64,000 bases of DNA, taken from contig JALNYH010000006.1 of NCBI GenBank assembly GCA_023229945.1, forward strand, positions 1 to 64,000, in the 5' to 3' direction. A model generated the notes under the pieces. The model was not told the DNA's origin. It searched no databases and was given only the letters and a program-made list of their open reading frames with translations. This stretch comes from Arcobacteraceae bacterium. Lineage in GTDB: Bacteria > Campylobacterota > Campylobacteria > Campylobacterales > Arcobacteraceae. Shown here one piece after another: positions 9,366 to 17,725 of the stretch; the first letter of the stretch is position 1; every line of letters starts with the position of its first letter. The translations under genes and the position numbers were made by a program.

Positions 9366-11168
9366 GATTACAAATTCCGCACCAAAGTGTTCTTTCCCAT
9401 TATATGTAAATGTTTTATTAACAACTTTTATATGACCATTTAATTGAGTTGTAATTATCTGGTAAGTTACATAAAGTCCAAGTCCTACACCTTGACTTTG
9501 ATGCTTTGTGGTAAAATATGGGTCAAAGATTTTTTCTATGTGTTCTTCTTTGATACCATGGGCACTATCTTGAATTGAAATATATAAATTATTTTCATCA
9601 ATATATGTTGAGATAATAATCAATTTATCATCTTTGTGTGTATCTTTACTAAGGGCTTCTATAGCATTCTGAGTTATTTTCAAAATGGATTGGATAAGTT
9701 CATTTTCAAAAATATATATAGTAGTCTCTAAAGAGTTGTTATTGATTATCTCTATATTTGAATTTTTAATTTTGCTACTAATTAGTAGCAAACTTTTTCT
9801 TAGAATTGACTCTATGGTCGTATTAATCTTACTTTGGTCTTGTTTGATAAAGTTTCTAAATTCATCTATGATTTTTGATAAATATTGTGTATAGTTAACT
9901 ATATTATCTGTAGTTTTTATAATCGTATCTTTTTCAAGAATATCTAATTCACTTTGAAGTTTCATACCACTAGCTGCTGTTGATATAGCATTAAGTGGTT
10001 GTCTCCATTGATGAGCAATATTACTTATCATTTCACCTAAAGAAGCCATTTTACTTTGTTGATAAAGTAAATTATCTCTTTGTCTTAAAATTTTCTCTTG
10101 TTCTATCTCATCATCTTTTTGGGTAGAAATTTTATACATGGAAACAATTAACTTTGCAATTAAAATATAAAAACCAATTAATCCAATGATTGCAAAAGCA
10201 ATAAGTTTGATAAAGTCATTTGATAACTCGTCTAGATAAGAGCTTTGCTTATAAGATACGATATAAGCTGCTACTTTATTTTCATGAAGTTCTCTTATAG
10301 GGATAAATGTAGCTAAAATTGAATTGCCTTTAACTTTATTATAAATAGAAAACAATTCTCTTTGACTAATTTTGGTATTAATATCGTCACTAATTTTAGC
10401 ACTAAAAAGTTCTTTTAGTTCACTCTCTTTTTCAATTATGTTTGTACGCATACTTAAGTAGTCTGTACTTTCATAACTAGGCTGATATAGAAGATTACTT
10501 TCTTCAAATAAATGGTCATTTGTCATGTTTTTATCAACTATAAATGAGACTGCAATAGAATCAAAACTTTTTTTAATAGCTTGTATAAAATAATCACTAG
10601 AAATTGATGTCTCAACACTTCCTAAATGGATACCATTATTATCTGTGATTGGAAAAACATATCTAAAACCATGTACCACACGACCTAGCTCAAATCCTGA
10701 GATAAAGTGTTTGTATTGATTTACGAAACTGATGCTATATCTGATTTCAGATAAATCATCTCCATGCCAATCAGGTTTGTGAAATCTTAAGAAACTATGA
10801 TTGGTTCTTGTATGAAAGTGTAATTGTTCTAACCCTAATTCTTTGAATCTTAAATATCTAGGATTTAGAAGAGTATAAAGCTCTTGTCTGTATATATCTT
10901 GTAATAGTAAATCATCAGTAGAATATGTTTTTCTATAAATATCTTTTACTAATTCACTACTTCCAATAAGTATAAAAATTGACTGTGCAACCATTTCATA
11001 GGAATTATAAACACTTTTATATTGACTCAATGCTAAAGATGACTGTTGATTTAAGTATAGGTTGATTCTTGATTGTTTGTCATTGTATAATATAACACAT
11101 ACTAAAATAGTAATAAGAAGTATAAAAGGTGCTAAAACAAAGTGTCTTATATTATATAGTGTTTTCAT
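9348..11168 (-). CDS. Sensor histidine kinase with periplasmic dCache domain
   Basis: Membrane histidine kinase, 606 residues. TM1 is near residues 10-27. A periplasmic region of about 280 residues carries the pattern LHFHTRTNHSFLRFH..HGDDLSEIR, which fits the dCache_3-type double sensory domain; TM2 is at about 318-340. The DHp H-box is ISNIAHQWRQPLNA (His about 385), followed by a HATPase_c domain with NALEAL (N box), DSAHGI and GVGLGLYV (G boxes). There is no adjacent response regulator. It starts 26 bases after the DASS transporter gene, so the two probably share a transcript and the kinase may sense the transported anion; that is inference. No good ribosome site is visible before ATG 11168. 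Confidence 0.92.
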   Translation of the reverse strand: MKTLYNIRHFVLAPFILLITILVCVILYNDKQSRINLYLNQQSSLALSQYKSVYNSYEMVAQSIFILIGSSELVKDIYRKTYSTDDLLLQDIYRQELYTLLNPRYLRFKELGLEQLHFHTRTNHSFLRFHKPDWHGDDLSEIRYSISFVNQYKHFISGFELGRVVHGFRYVFPITDNNGIHLGSVETSISSDYFIQAIKKSFDSIAVSFIVDKNMTNDHLFEESNLLYQPSYESTDYLSMRTNIIEKESELKELFSAKISDDINTKISQRELFSIYNKVKGNSILATFIPIRELHENKVAAYIVSYKQSSYLDELSNDFIKLIAFAIIGLIGFYILIAKLIVSMYKISTQKDDEIEQEKILRQRDNLLYQQSKMASLGEMISNIAHQWRQPLNAISTAASGMKLQSELDILEKDTIIKTTDNIVNYTQYLSKIIDEFRNFIKQDQSKINTTIESILRKSLLLISSKIKNSNIEIINNNSLETTIYIFENELIQSILKITQNAIEALSKDTHKDDKLIIISTYIDENNLYISIQDSAHGIKEEHIEKIFDPYFTTKHQSQGVGLGLYVTYQIITTQLNGHIKVVNKTFTYNGKEHFGAEFVISLPIN

Positions 11169-11194
11169 TGTAATATTATAACTTTTTTATTCTT

Positions 11195-12643
11195 TTATAA
11201 AACTAAGAATAACCAAGAGAGAACAATAATTGGAGCAAGTAGACCAACAGTAATCCCAATAGTTAAAAAATCTTTTGATTGTAGTTTTCCACTTGAATAC
11301 ATAATTGCATTTGGTGGAGTTGACACTGGTAATGCCATAGCAAAAGATGCACTTAGAGCTATGGCAATGGCTGAAAGAACTAGTGCATCAGCACTTAGAG
11401 CAACACTCATAGCGATTACTATAGGGAGCATTATATTTGATGCTGCTGTGTTGCTCATGAAGTTTGATACTAATACTACCAAATATGAAAATATAATCAA
11501 AAGTATAACAATAGAATTAAGTCCATCAGGTAGAAGTGAAGCAAACCATAAATCAAGTCCAGTTTTTGTAACTCCAAGCCCCAAAGTCAAACCACCAATA
11601 ATAAGTATAATTACATCCCATCTAATTGAGCGAATATCATCACTATTTATGATTCCAAATAATGTAAAAAATATAATTGGTATAAAAGATATTAATGTAG
11701 TTGGGATATGATGAATAGGACCTGTTAACCACAATAAAATAGTTACACCAAAGCCTAATATTACCACTTTTTTTTTCCAACTTGGTATGGTAGGGCGTTT
11801 TACAAATTCAGTAGTAGAATCATCATAGTGATCAACATTTCTAAGTGCTTTGAAGCTAATAAGCTCTTGATTTGATGGATATAACTTTAGAAGTAAGTAT
11901 CTAATTCCTACAGTTATAGCTATTGCAGGAGGCATAGCAAAAAACATCCAACCTACAAAACTAGGGGCATTGTCTCCCATAATACCAACAGCTATGGCAT
12001 TTGGTGGAGTTCCAATAATTGTACTCATCCCTCCAATATTTGCAGCTACTACAACACCTAATAAAATAGCTTTTTGGTATGGATTGTCATCATTTATATT
12101 CTTTAGTATAGGTATTAAAACAGTTAGCATCATAGCAGTTGTCGCTGTATTTGATACAAACATAGAAAGCCCAAAAGTTATAGCCATAAGACCTGTTAAG
12201 ATATCTTCTGGTTTATTTCCTACATAAAAAAGAACTTTTTTGGCTATCCACAAATCTAGCTTTGTTTTGGATGCAGCAGTTGCTAGTATAAATCCAGCTA
12301 AAAAAAGAAATACAAGTGGACTAGACCAAGGGGCTAGAAAATTTTCCCATTCTTTAGAACCTGAGCTAAATGAAATATCATAAAATCCAAGCAATAATAT
12401 CTCAAGCCCAATAATAAGTAGTGATACAGAAAAAGCAGGAATTGCCTCACTTATCCAAAGTCCTGCACCAAATACAAGTATAAAAAGCATAAGTTTGGCA
12501 GCACCTTCTAATAATGAATAATCAGGAATAAATGCAATACACAATGCTAGCACTAATGATAAAATAAATTTTGCCAAAGATGAAGTTAAAGAAAACTGCA
12601 CTTGTTCAAAAAATTCTTTGACTTCACTTCTACTATCTATCAT
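11195..12643 (-). CDS. DASS/SLC13 family sodium-coupled anion transporter
   Basis: Inner-membrane transporter of 482 residues with 11-12 hydrophobic helices. It has the two hallmark SNT motifs of the divalent anion:Na+ symporter family (FVSNTATTAMM and FMSNTAASNIM), each paired with a proline-rich hairpin (IGTPPNAIAVG and VSTPPNAIMYS). Family substrates are C4-dicarboxylates, citrate or sulfate; the sequence does not decide which. The start ATG 12643 follows AAGGGTG at good spacing. First gene of a probable two-gene operon with the dCache kinase. Confidence 0.93.
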   Translation of the reverse strand: MIDSRSEVKEFFEQVQFSLTSSLAKFILSLVLALCIAFIPDYSLLEGAAKLMLFILVFGAGLWISEAIPAFSVSLLIIGLEILLLGFYDISFSSGSKEWENFLAPWSSPLVFLFLAGFILATAASKTKLDLWIAKKVLFYVGNKPEDILTGLMAITFGLSMFVSNTATTAMMLTVLIPILKNINDDNPYQKAILLGVVVAANIGGMSTIIGTPPNAIAVGIMGDNAPSFVGWMFFAMPPAIAITVGIRYLLLKLYPSNQELISFKALRNVDHYDDSTTEFVKRPTIPSWKKKVVILGFGVTILLWLTGPIHHIPTTLISFIPIIFFTLFGIINSDDIRSIRWDVIILIIGGLTLGLGVTKTGLDLWFASLLPDGLNSIVILLIIFSYLVVLVSNFMSNTAASNIMLPIVIAMSVALSADALVLSAIAIALSASFAMALPVSTPPNAIMYSSGKLQSKDFLTIGITVGLLAPIIVLSWLFLVL

Positions 12644-12661
12644 TAATCACCCTTTTGTAAG

Positions 12662-12695
12662 CTAATGAGTCGCTGAGGTACTTAGGTATTGAGCA
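12662..12695. repeat. Short octamer array (NNACTTAG/NNNNTGAG type)
   Basis: Units CTAATGAG, TCGCTGAG, GTACTTAG, GTATTGAG in tandem. They share CTGAGGTACTTAGGT exactly with the array at 61199-61275. No clear inverted second arm is present. It lies between yebC and the transporter promoter region; just downstream AAATTCA occurs twice in tandem. Confidence 0.6.
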
Positions 12696-12736
12696 ATTTC
12701 TTTTAAAATTCAAAATTCAACATTTATAATTATATG

Positions 12737-13447
12737 TTACGCTATATTAGAATAAACAGCTTGAACATCATCATCATCTTCAAGTTTGTCTATAATTTTT
12801 TCTATTTCTATCATTTGCTCTTCAGTTATCTCTATTGGTTGAGTTGGTATTCTTTGAAGAGATGATTTTGTCACTTCAAGACCAAGGGATTCTATAGTAT
12901 CTGATAAGTTACCAAAATCAGTATAATCTGCATATAAATATACAGTATCATTTTCACAAACCAATTCTTCAAGTCCACCATCTATTAAGCTAAGTTCTAA
13001 TTCTTCCAAATCCATATCTGGCTTTTTTGGTAATTCAAAAACAGCTTTTCTTGAAAACATAAATTCTAATGAACCATTTGGTACGACACTACCACCGTTT
13101 TTATTGAAACATAACTTTACATTTGCAACAGTTCTTGTAGGATTATCAGTTGCACACTCTACAAAAAGTAGTACACCATGAGGGGCTTTACCTTCGTAAG
13201 TGATTTCTTTGATATCATCAGCATCTTTACCACTAGCTCTTTTGATAGCTGCTTCTATATTGGTATTTGGCATATTTTCTGTTCTTGCATTTGCTATGGC
13301 ACTTCTTAGCTGAGAGTTCATCTCAGGATCTGGTACACCATTTTTTGCTGCAACTGTAATAGCTTTTGCAAGTTTTGGGAAAACTTTTGACATTTTATCC
13401 CATCTTGCTTCTTTTGAGGCTCTTCTATATTCAAACGCTCTACCCAT
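12737..13447 (-). CDS. yebC: YebC/PmpR-family protein
   Basis: Cytoplasmic protein of 236 residues, the usual length for the family. The N-terminal signature MGRAFEYRRASKEARWDKMSK and the segments PDPEMNSQLRSAI and NMPNTNIEAAIKRASGK are characteristic. Members have been described as DNA-binding transcription regulators and, more recently, as factors aiding translation of proline stretches; the sequence does not distinguish these. ATG 13447 follows AAGGTAGAG. Divergent from the binding-protein gene at 13531, with an 83-base shared upstream region. Confidence 0.95.
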   Translation of the reverse strand: MGRAFEYRRASKEARWDKMSKVFPKLAKAITVAAKNGVPDPEMNSQLRSAIANARTENMPNTNIEAAIKRASGKDADDIKEITYEGKAPHGVLLFVECATDNPTRTVANVKLCFNKNGGSVVPNGSLEFMFSRKAVFELPKKPDMDLEELELSLIDGGLEELVCENDTVYLYADYTDFGNLSDTIESLGLEVTKSSLQRIPTQPIEITEEQMIEIEKIIDKLEDDDDVQAVYSNIA

Positions 13448-13530
13448 AATACTCTACCTTATAATAGTTTTTATATTTTTTTGGTATTATATCAAATATA
13501 TGGTAAAACTAAGTTTTTAAGGGGTGTTAT

Positions 13531-14430
13531 ATGAAAATAGTTTTGACATTTTTGTTGATAGTTTCTTTTTTGTTTGCAAAAGAGAAGGTAATAGCATTTG
13601 CCCAAGATACTATGGGGAATCATTGGAGAGTCGCTCAGGTAAAACAAATGCAAGAGGCTCTTAGTGGAATAGATGGAGTTAAATTTATTTACAAAGATGC
13701 TGGTGGCAATACAGCATTGCAAATATCTCATATTGAGGAATTCATCACTCAAAAGGTAGATGTAATCGTGACAAGTCCAAGAGATTCAACTCTTACTACT
13801 TTGGTAGCAAAAAAAGCAAAAGATGCAGGGATTCCTTTAGTTTTGATATCAAGAGGTATTGAAAGTGAAGATTATACTTCATTTATAAGACCTGATAATT
13901 ATGCTATTGGTGTGAGTGCTGCAGAGTTTATAGCAAAAGAACTAAATGAAAAAGGGAATGTTTTTGTATTGCAACATATCCCTACAACAACACCTGCAAT
14001 TGGTAGAACTGATGGGTTTTATGATACTATCAAAAAATATCCAAATATCAAAGTAGTAGATATGCAAGTAGCTGAATCTTTAAGGGCTAAAGCTATTTTG
14101 AAAACTGAAGAAGCAGTTAGTAATGGATTAAAATTTGATGCTATTTATGCTCAAAGTGATTCTATGGCAGTTGGTGCTATTATGGCCTTGGAAATGAAAA
14201 AAATTGACCCATCAAAAATAGTGATTACGGGGATTGATTATATATCTGATGCTCAAAAGTTGATTGTTGATGGGAAGCTAAGAGCTACTTATCTTTATCC
14301 AACTGGCGGTAGTGAAGGTGCTAAAATAGCTCTTGATATTCTCGATGGTAAAAAAGTACCAAAAAATATCATTATTCCAAGTATAGAAATTACAAAAGAA
14401 AATGTAAATAGTGTAAAACCTATTTTTTAA
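13531..14430 (+). CDS. Periplasmic sugar-type substrate-binding protein (orphan)
   Basis: 299 residues. A short Sec signal peptide (residues 1-16, MKIVLTFLLIVSFLFA, cut before KEK) leads a Peripla_BP_4/RbsB-like two-lobe domain: VIAFAQDTMGNHWR at the first strand, DVIVTSPRDSTL, IPLVLISRGI, and a C-terminal hinge with DAIYAQSDSMAVGA and ITGIDYI. Such proteins bind sugars or signal molecules such as AI-2. No ABC permease or ATPase gene lies nearby, so it may serve a distant transporter or a membrane sensor. The start has a strong AAGGGG ribosome site. A heptamer array begins 7 bases after the stop. Confidence 0.88.
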   Translation: MKIVLTFLLIVSFLFAKEKVIAFAQDTMGNHWRVAQVKQMQEALSGIDGVKFIYKDAGGNTALQISHIEEFITQKVDVIVTSPRDSTLTTLVAKKAKDAGIPLVLISRGIESEDYTSFIRPDNYAIGVSAAEFIAKELNEKGNVFVLQHIPTTTPAIGRTDGFYDTIKKYPNIKVVDMQVAESLRAKAILKTEEAVSNGLKFDAIYAQSDSMAVGAIMALEMKKIDPSKIVITGIDYISDAQKLIVDGKLRATYLYPTGGSEGAKIALDILDGKKVPKNIIIPSIEITKENVNSVKPIF

Positions 14431-14437
14431 AGAAGGG

Positions 14438-14522
14438 TTTTTAGATTTTAGATTTTAGATTTTAGATTTTAGATTTTAGATTTTAGGGGGGCGGAGGTTT
14501 TTTCTTTCCCCTTTACCCTATT
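14438..14522. repeat. Heptamer array TAGATTT with inverse arm, between convergent genes
   Basis: Seven tandem 7-base units at 14438-14486 (one TTTTTAG then six ATTTTAG, i.e. TAGATTT on the plus strand). After GGGGGGCGGAGG the right arm reads on the minus strand as TAGGGTA, AAGGGGA, AAGAAAA. Plus-strand TAGs face the binding-protein gene and the minus-strand TAG faces the dehydrogenase gene. Confidence 0.8.
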
Positions 14523-14523
14523 T

Positions 14524-15714
14524 TTATAGTTCGATAATCTTCCAAGGAAGACCTTGAATCATAAGCTCATCCATAAAAGGTTTTGCCTCAAATTCTTCTA
14601 TATTATAAACACCATCTCTATCCCAAGTTTTGTTATAAAGTAGTTTTGCACCAATTACAGCTGGAACTCCTGTAGTATAACTTACACATTGAGCACAAAC
14701 TTCTTTGAATGCTTCTTCGTGGTCACAGATATTGTAGATATAAACTTTTTTAGTTTTACCATCTTTTATCCCTTCCATAACACATCCAATATTTGTCACA
14801 CCTTTTGTTCTTGAACCCAAAGACGCAGGGTCTGGAAGAAGAGTTTTAAGGAATTCTATAGGAACTATATCAACACCATTGTGTTTTACTGGCTTGATAC
14901 CTAGCATACCTACATTTTGTAAGCAGTTCATATGTTGGATGTAGCTATCACCAAATGTCATAAAAAATCTAATTCTTTTTAGACCTTTTATATTTTTTGA
15001 TAGGCTTTCTAACTCTTCATGATATAAAAGATAACTTGGTTTTACACCAACTTCAGGATATTCCCAATCAACTCTGATTTCAAGAGGTTTAGTCTCTATC
15101 CATTGACCATTTTCCCAATATCTTCCGTTTGCTGATACTTCTCGCAAGTTTATTTCAGGATTGAAATTTGTTGCAAAAGCGTACCCATGGTCACCTGCAT
15201 TACAATCCATAATATCTATATAATGTATTTCATCAAAAAGATTTTGTTGTGCATAAGCACAAAATACACCAGTAACTCCAGGGTCAAATCCACTTCCAAG
15301 AAGTGCTGTGATTCCAGCATCTTTAAACTTGCCATTTCTTTCCCATTGGAGCTTGTATTCAAATTTTGCTTCATCAGGGTGTTCGTAGTTTGCAGTGTCT
15401 AGATAATCTATCTTACAAGCTACACAAGCATCCATTATAGTAAGGTCTTGATAAGGCAATGCTACATTGATAACAACTCTTGGTTTAATAATCTCTAAAA
15501 GTTTTACAAGCTCATCAACACTATCAGCGTCAACACTATAAGTATCTACCGTGATACCTTGCATATCTAAAATTTCTTTTGCTATCATATCACATTTGCT
15601 TTTTGTTCTACTTGCTAGTGTTACATGCTCAAATGTATCTAAATTTTTGGCACATTTGTGAGCAACAACTCTTCCAACCCCACCAGCACCGATAATAAGA
15701 ACACCTTTGTTCAT
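14524..15714 (-). CDS. Carboxynorspermidine dehydrogenase (saccharopine dehydrogenase family)
   Basis: 396 residues. The N-terminal Rossmann motif GAGGVGRVVAHKCA binds NAD(P)H, and the saccharopine dehydrogenase fold continues with VVINVALPYQDLT, YLDTANYE and GSGFDPGVTGVFCAY. These match the carboxynorspermidine dehydrogenase branch, which reductively condenses aspartate semialdehyde with a diamine on the way to (nor)spermidine; Campylobacter makes spermidine this way. The partner decarboxylase is not in this window. ATG 15714 follows AAAGGA. LYS1-type saccharopine dehydrogenase is the alternative, less likely in this group. Confidence 0.88.
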   Translation of the reverse strand: MNKGVLIIGAGGVGRVVAHKCAKNLDTFEHVTLASRTKSKCDMIAKEILDMQGITVDTYSVDADSVDELVKLLEIIKPRVVINVALPYQDLTIMDACVACKIDYLDTANYEHPDEAKFEYKLQWERNGKFKDAGITALLGSGFDPGVTGVFCAYAQQNLFDEIHYIDIMDCNAGDHGYAFATNFNPEINLREVSANGRYWENGQWIETKPLEIRVDWEYPEVGVKPSYLLYHEELESLSKNIKGLKRIRFFMTFGDSYIQHMNCLQNVGMLGIKPVKHNGVDIVPIEFLKTLLPDPASLGSRTKGVTNIGCVMEGIKDGKTKKVYIYNICDHEEAFKEVCAQCVSYTTGVPAVIGAKLLYNKTWDRDGVYNIEEFEAKPFMDELMIQGLPWKIIEL

Positions 15715-15739
15715 CTTTTTCCTTTATATATAAATTATA

Positions 15740-15768
15740 TTGCTATTGTACCAAATTTATGGTATAAT
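15740..15768 (+). promoter_or_regulatory. Sigma70-type promoter of ssrA
   Basis: TTGCTA at 15740-15745, 17-base spacer, TATAAT at 15763-15768. It lies 41 bases before the predicted mature 5' end of tmRNA, leaving room for a processed leader. Confidence 0.65.
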
Positions 15769-15809
15769 GTATATTAAGTTTTAGTTACTTAATTGTAACA
15801 TGTTCTTGT

Positions 15810-16182
15810 GGGAGTGTCTTGGCTTCGATTAGAGTAGCAAGGGTTAGTTGCATGCCGATATGAATATATCGTTAATCTATTCAACCGTTTTTAAACGCAA
15901 ACAATACAAATTATACTCCAGCTTACGCTAAAGCTGCGTAAGTTTATTTAAACATTCGGAGGCCTCATACCATTGATTCTATCTAAGTGGTGTTGGGGTT
16001 AATAATAGATAGATTATCCTTGTAGTTGATCGGCTATCTGGAGACAACTTAGATCTTAGCTTGAGAGTAGTTTTTCGGAGAGTGTACTACTTTTGAAGTG
16101 AAATTAAACAATCTTTTCTAAGCATGTAGACGCTAATTTGAGTTATTTTAAGACACGGGTTCGACCCCCGTCACTTCCACCA
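15810..16182 (+). ncRNA. ssrA: Transfer-messenger RNA (one-piece)
   Basis: The 5' end GGGAGTG pairs with CACTTCC before a genomic ACCA at 16179-16182 (one G-U pair), giving the alanine-type acceptor stem. GACACGGGTTCGACCCCCGTC forms the T arm at the 3' end. The tag reading frame runs from 15897 to the TAA at 15939-15941 and encodes ANNTNYTPAYAKAA, with the expected hydrophobic AKAA end recognised by ClpXP-type proteases. The RNA rescues stalled ribosomes with SmpB. Size, about 373 bases, is normal. The order is uninterrupted, so it is not a permuted two-piece form. Confidence 0.95.
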
Positions 16183-16229
16183 ATAAATAAAATTTAAGTA
16201 CAAAAAATATCTAAGTATTTTAATTAACT

Positions 16230-16790
16230 TTAAATACATTTTCTCATATGATAATAAATGTGTTTATTGATTATAAGTTGTGTATTTTCTTCAAATCCTA
16301 AAGAGTGATAATATTTTTTTGTTGCTTCTTTGTCAATATCTACTATTAATGAGACTTTATCGAATCCTAGCTTTTTGGCATGATTTATAGCATGGGCAAA
16401 TAACAAAGCTGAAATCTTTTTACCACGATAATGTGAATCAACACAAATGCAATCAATGTAAAATTCATCTTCAAAACACTCTTTATCTATCACTACTTTT
16501 GTGTTGAAATTTTTAAATATTTGCTCACTTGTCCAATTGTCTAATTTTTCAATATCATTTCCACTATAACATAATATTACACCACAAATAACAGATTCTT
16601 TTTCTATAACAAAGCAGTTTTTGTAGCTAATTCTTGATAATTCACTTTTATAATAATAAATCAAAATAGCTCTCATTTGAGTTTGATTTGATGTACCACT
16701 CAAATAATATGCAATATCACCCATAGCTTCAATAAGTAAATCAACCAATGTTTCGTAATCGTTTATTGAGGCATTTCTTATTTTGTACAA
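16230..16790 (-). CDS. GNAT family N-acetyltransferase
   Basis: 186 residues with the GNAT fold. The acetyl-CoA-binding core is FYIDCICVDSHYRGKKISALLF (residues ~111-132), where the R/Q-x-x-G-x-G/A loop appears as RGKKIS, followed by AKKLGFDKVSLIVD and YYHSLGFEE near the C-terminus. The substrate (protein N-terminus, amino group of a small molecule or drug) cannot be told. The start is TTG 16790 with an AAGGA ribosome site; no closer ATG exists. It stands alone between tmRNA and a block of palindromic repeats. Confidence 0.85.
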   Translation of the reverse strand: MYKIRNASINDYETLVDLLIEAMGDIAYYLSGTSNQTQMRAILIYYYKSELSRISYKNCFVIEKESVICGVILCYSGNDIEKLDNWTSEQIFKNFNTKVVIDKECFEDEFYIDCICVDSHYRGKKISALLFAHAINHAKKLGFDKVSLIVDIDKEATKKYYHSLGFEENTQLIINKHIYYHMRKCI

Positions 16791-16839
16791 AAAAATCCTT
16801 TTTATATTATTATATCATATTAATAGAATTCTCTGAGTA

Positions 16840-16995
16840 ATTCATAAAAGAGACTCTGAATCAAGTCCAGAGTGATGGTGTTTTAGTTATCTTGTGACGG
16901 TATTGCAGTCATTCCGTGCTTGACACACGGGATCTAAAGAAAGATACTGAATCAAGTTCAGTATGAAGGATTTCCGTATCACCATGACGGATAAA
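16840..16995. repeat. Cluster of short palindromic intergenic repeats
   Basis: The gene-free stretch 16791-17097 (307 bases) holds at least three related small palindromes: ACTCTG..CAGAGT around AATCAAGTC, CCGTG..CACGG around CTTGACA (16908-16935), and ATACTGA..TCAGTAT around ATCAAGT. They are spaced by GTGATGG or GGATCT-like joints. The middle one is an inverted, slightly diverged copy of the 26-base element present twice at 62217-62344 (both contain GTCAAGCACGGAATGAC). The remaining ~100 bases hold only AT-rich sequence and the AAGGAG site of the next gene. Confidence 0.75.
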
Positions 16996-17097
16996 TTGTA
17001 GTATTATTAAATAAATGATAAATTAATACTTATTTGTAAGATTAATTTAAAATTAAGAAATGTATAATATCTAAAAGCTATTATTAAGGAGTTTGAA

Positions 17098-17682
17098 ATG
17101 AAACTAGATTCAAGTGTGGCAAGTGTAGGGATAAACGCATATAAACAAAATACTGGTGATTTGAAAGAGAGTAGCTCAAAAAAAGATGAAAAAAGTGTAG
17201 AACAACAAATAAAAGATTCTGCTGTGGCTGTTTCCATATCTATGAATGCACAAATAGTGCTTTTTAGTATGAATGTATCAGATATGACAAAAGGGAGTTC
17301 TTTGGCACAATCTGGGCTTAGTGAACATGCTAAAGATATTTTGGATTTTCTTTCTGGAAATGAGAGTGAAAGTGGTATGAGTTTAGCTAGTATTGGGTAT
17401 GAGGGTAAGCCTATTACCCAGCTTAGCGTAGATGAAGCTAATGAGCTTCTTAGTGAAGATGGATTTTTTGGCATCACTCAGACATCTGATAGAGTTGCAA
17501 ATTTTGTATTTAGTTTTGCAGGGGATGATTTGGAATTATTACAAAAGGGACGAGATGGGGTTGTTCAAGGATTTGAAGAGGCTTTGAAAATGTTTGGTGG
17601 AGAGTTGCCTGAAATATCTTATAAAACACAAGAAAGAACATTGTCTTTGATTGACGAAAGAATTGATGCTTTGAAGAATTAA
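17098..17682 (+). CDS. Uncharacterised cytoplasmic protein
   Basis: 194 residues, no signal peptide and no membrane helix. The N-terminus is polar and low-complexity (SSSKKDEKSVEQQ), then a helical segment (VAVSISMNAQIVLFSMNV), a Ser/Glu-rich linker and a C-terminal half with DRVANFVFSFAGDDLELL and GFEEALKMFGGELPEIS. I recognise this as a type found in Campylobacterota, sometimes labelled hydrogenase-4 component G, but nothing in the sequence or surroundings supports a hydrogenase role. A clear AAGGAG site precedes ATG 17098. The promoter of the downstream malic enzyme gene overlaps its 3' end. Confidence 0.75.
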   Translation: MKLDSSVASVGINAYKQNTGDLKESSSKKDEKSVEQQIKDSAVAVSISMNAQIVLFSMNVSDMTKGSSLAQSGLSEHAKDILDFLSGNESESGMSLASIGYEGKPITQLSVDEANELLSEDGFFGITQTSDRVANFVFSFAGDDLELLQKGRDGVVQGFEEALKMFGGELPEISYKTQERTLSLIDERIDALKN

Positions 17683-17699
17683 TAATTAAATGGTATAAT
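17671..17699 (+). promoter_or_regulatory. Sigma70-type promoter of malic enzyme gene
   Basis: TTGAAG at 17671-17676 inside the end of the upstream gene, 17-base spacer, TATAAT at 17694-17699; the ATG follows 26 bases later with an AAGGGT ribosome site. Confidence 0.6.
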
Positions 17700-17725
17700 G
17701 AGAGATAATAAATATAAGGGTCATA

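Noticed and set aside
17098..17682. Calling the 194-aa protein hydrogenase-4 component G
   Set aside because: No hydrogenase genes or cofactor motifs in or near it; the name appears to be a carried-over annotation.
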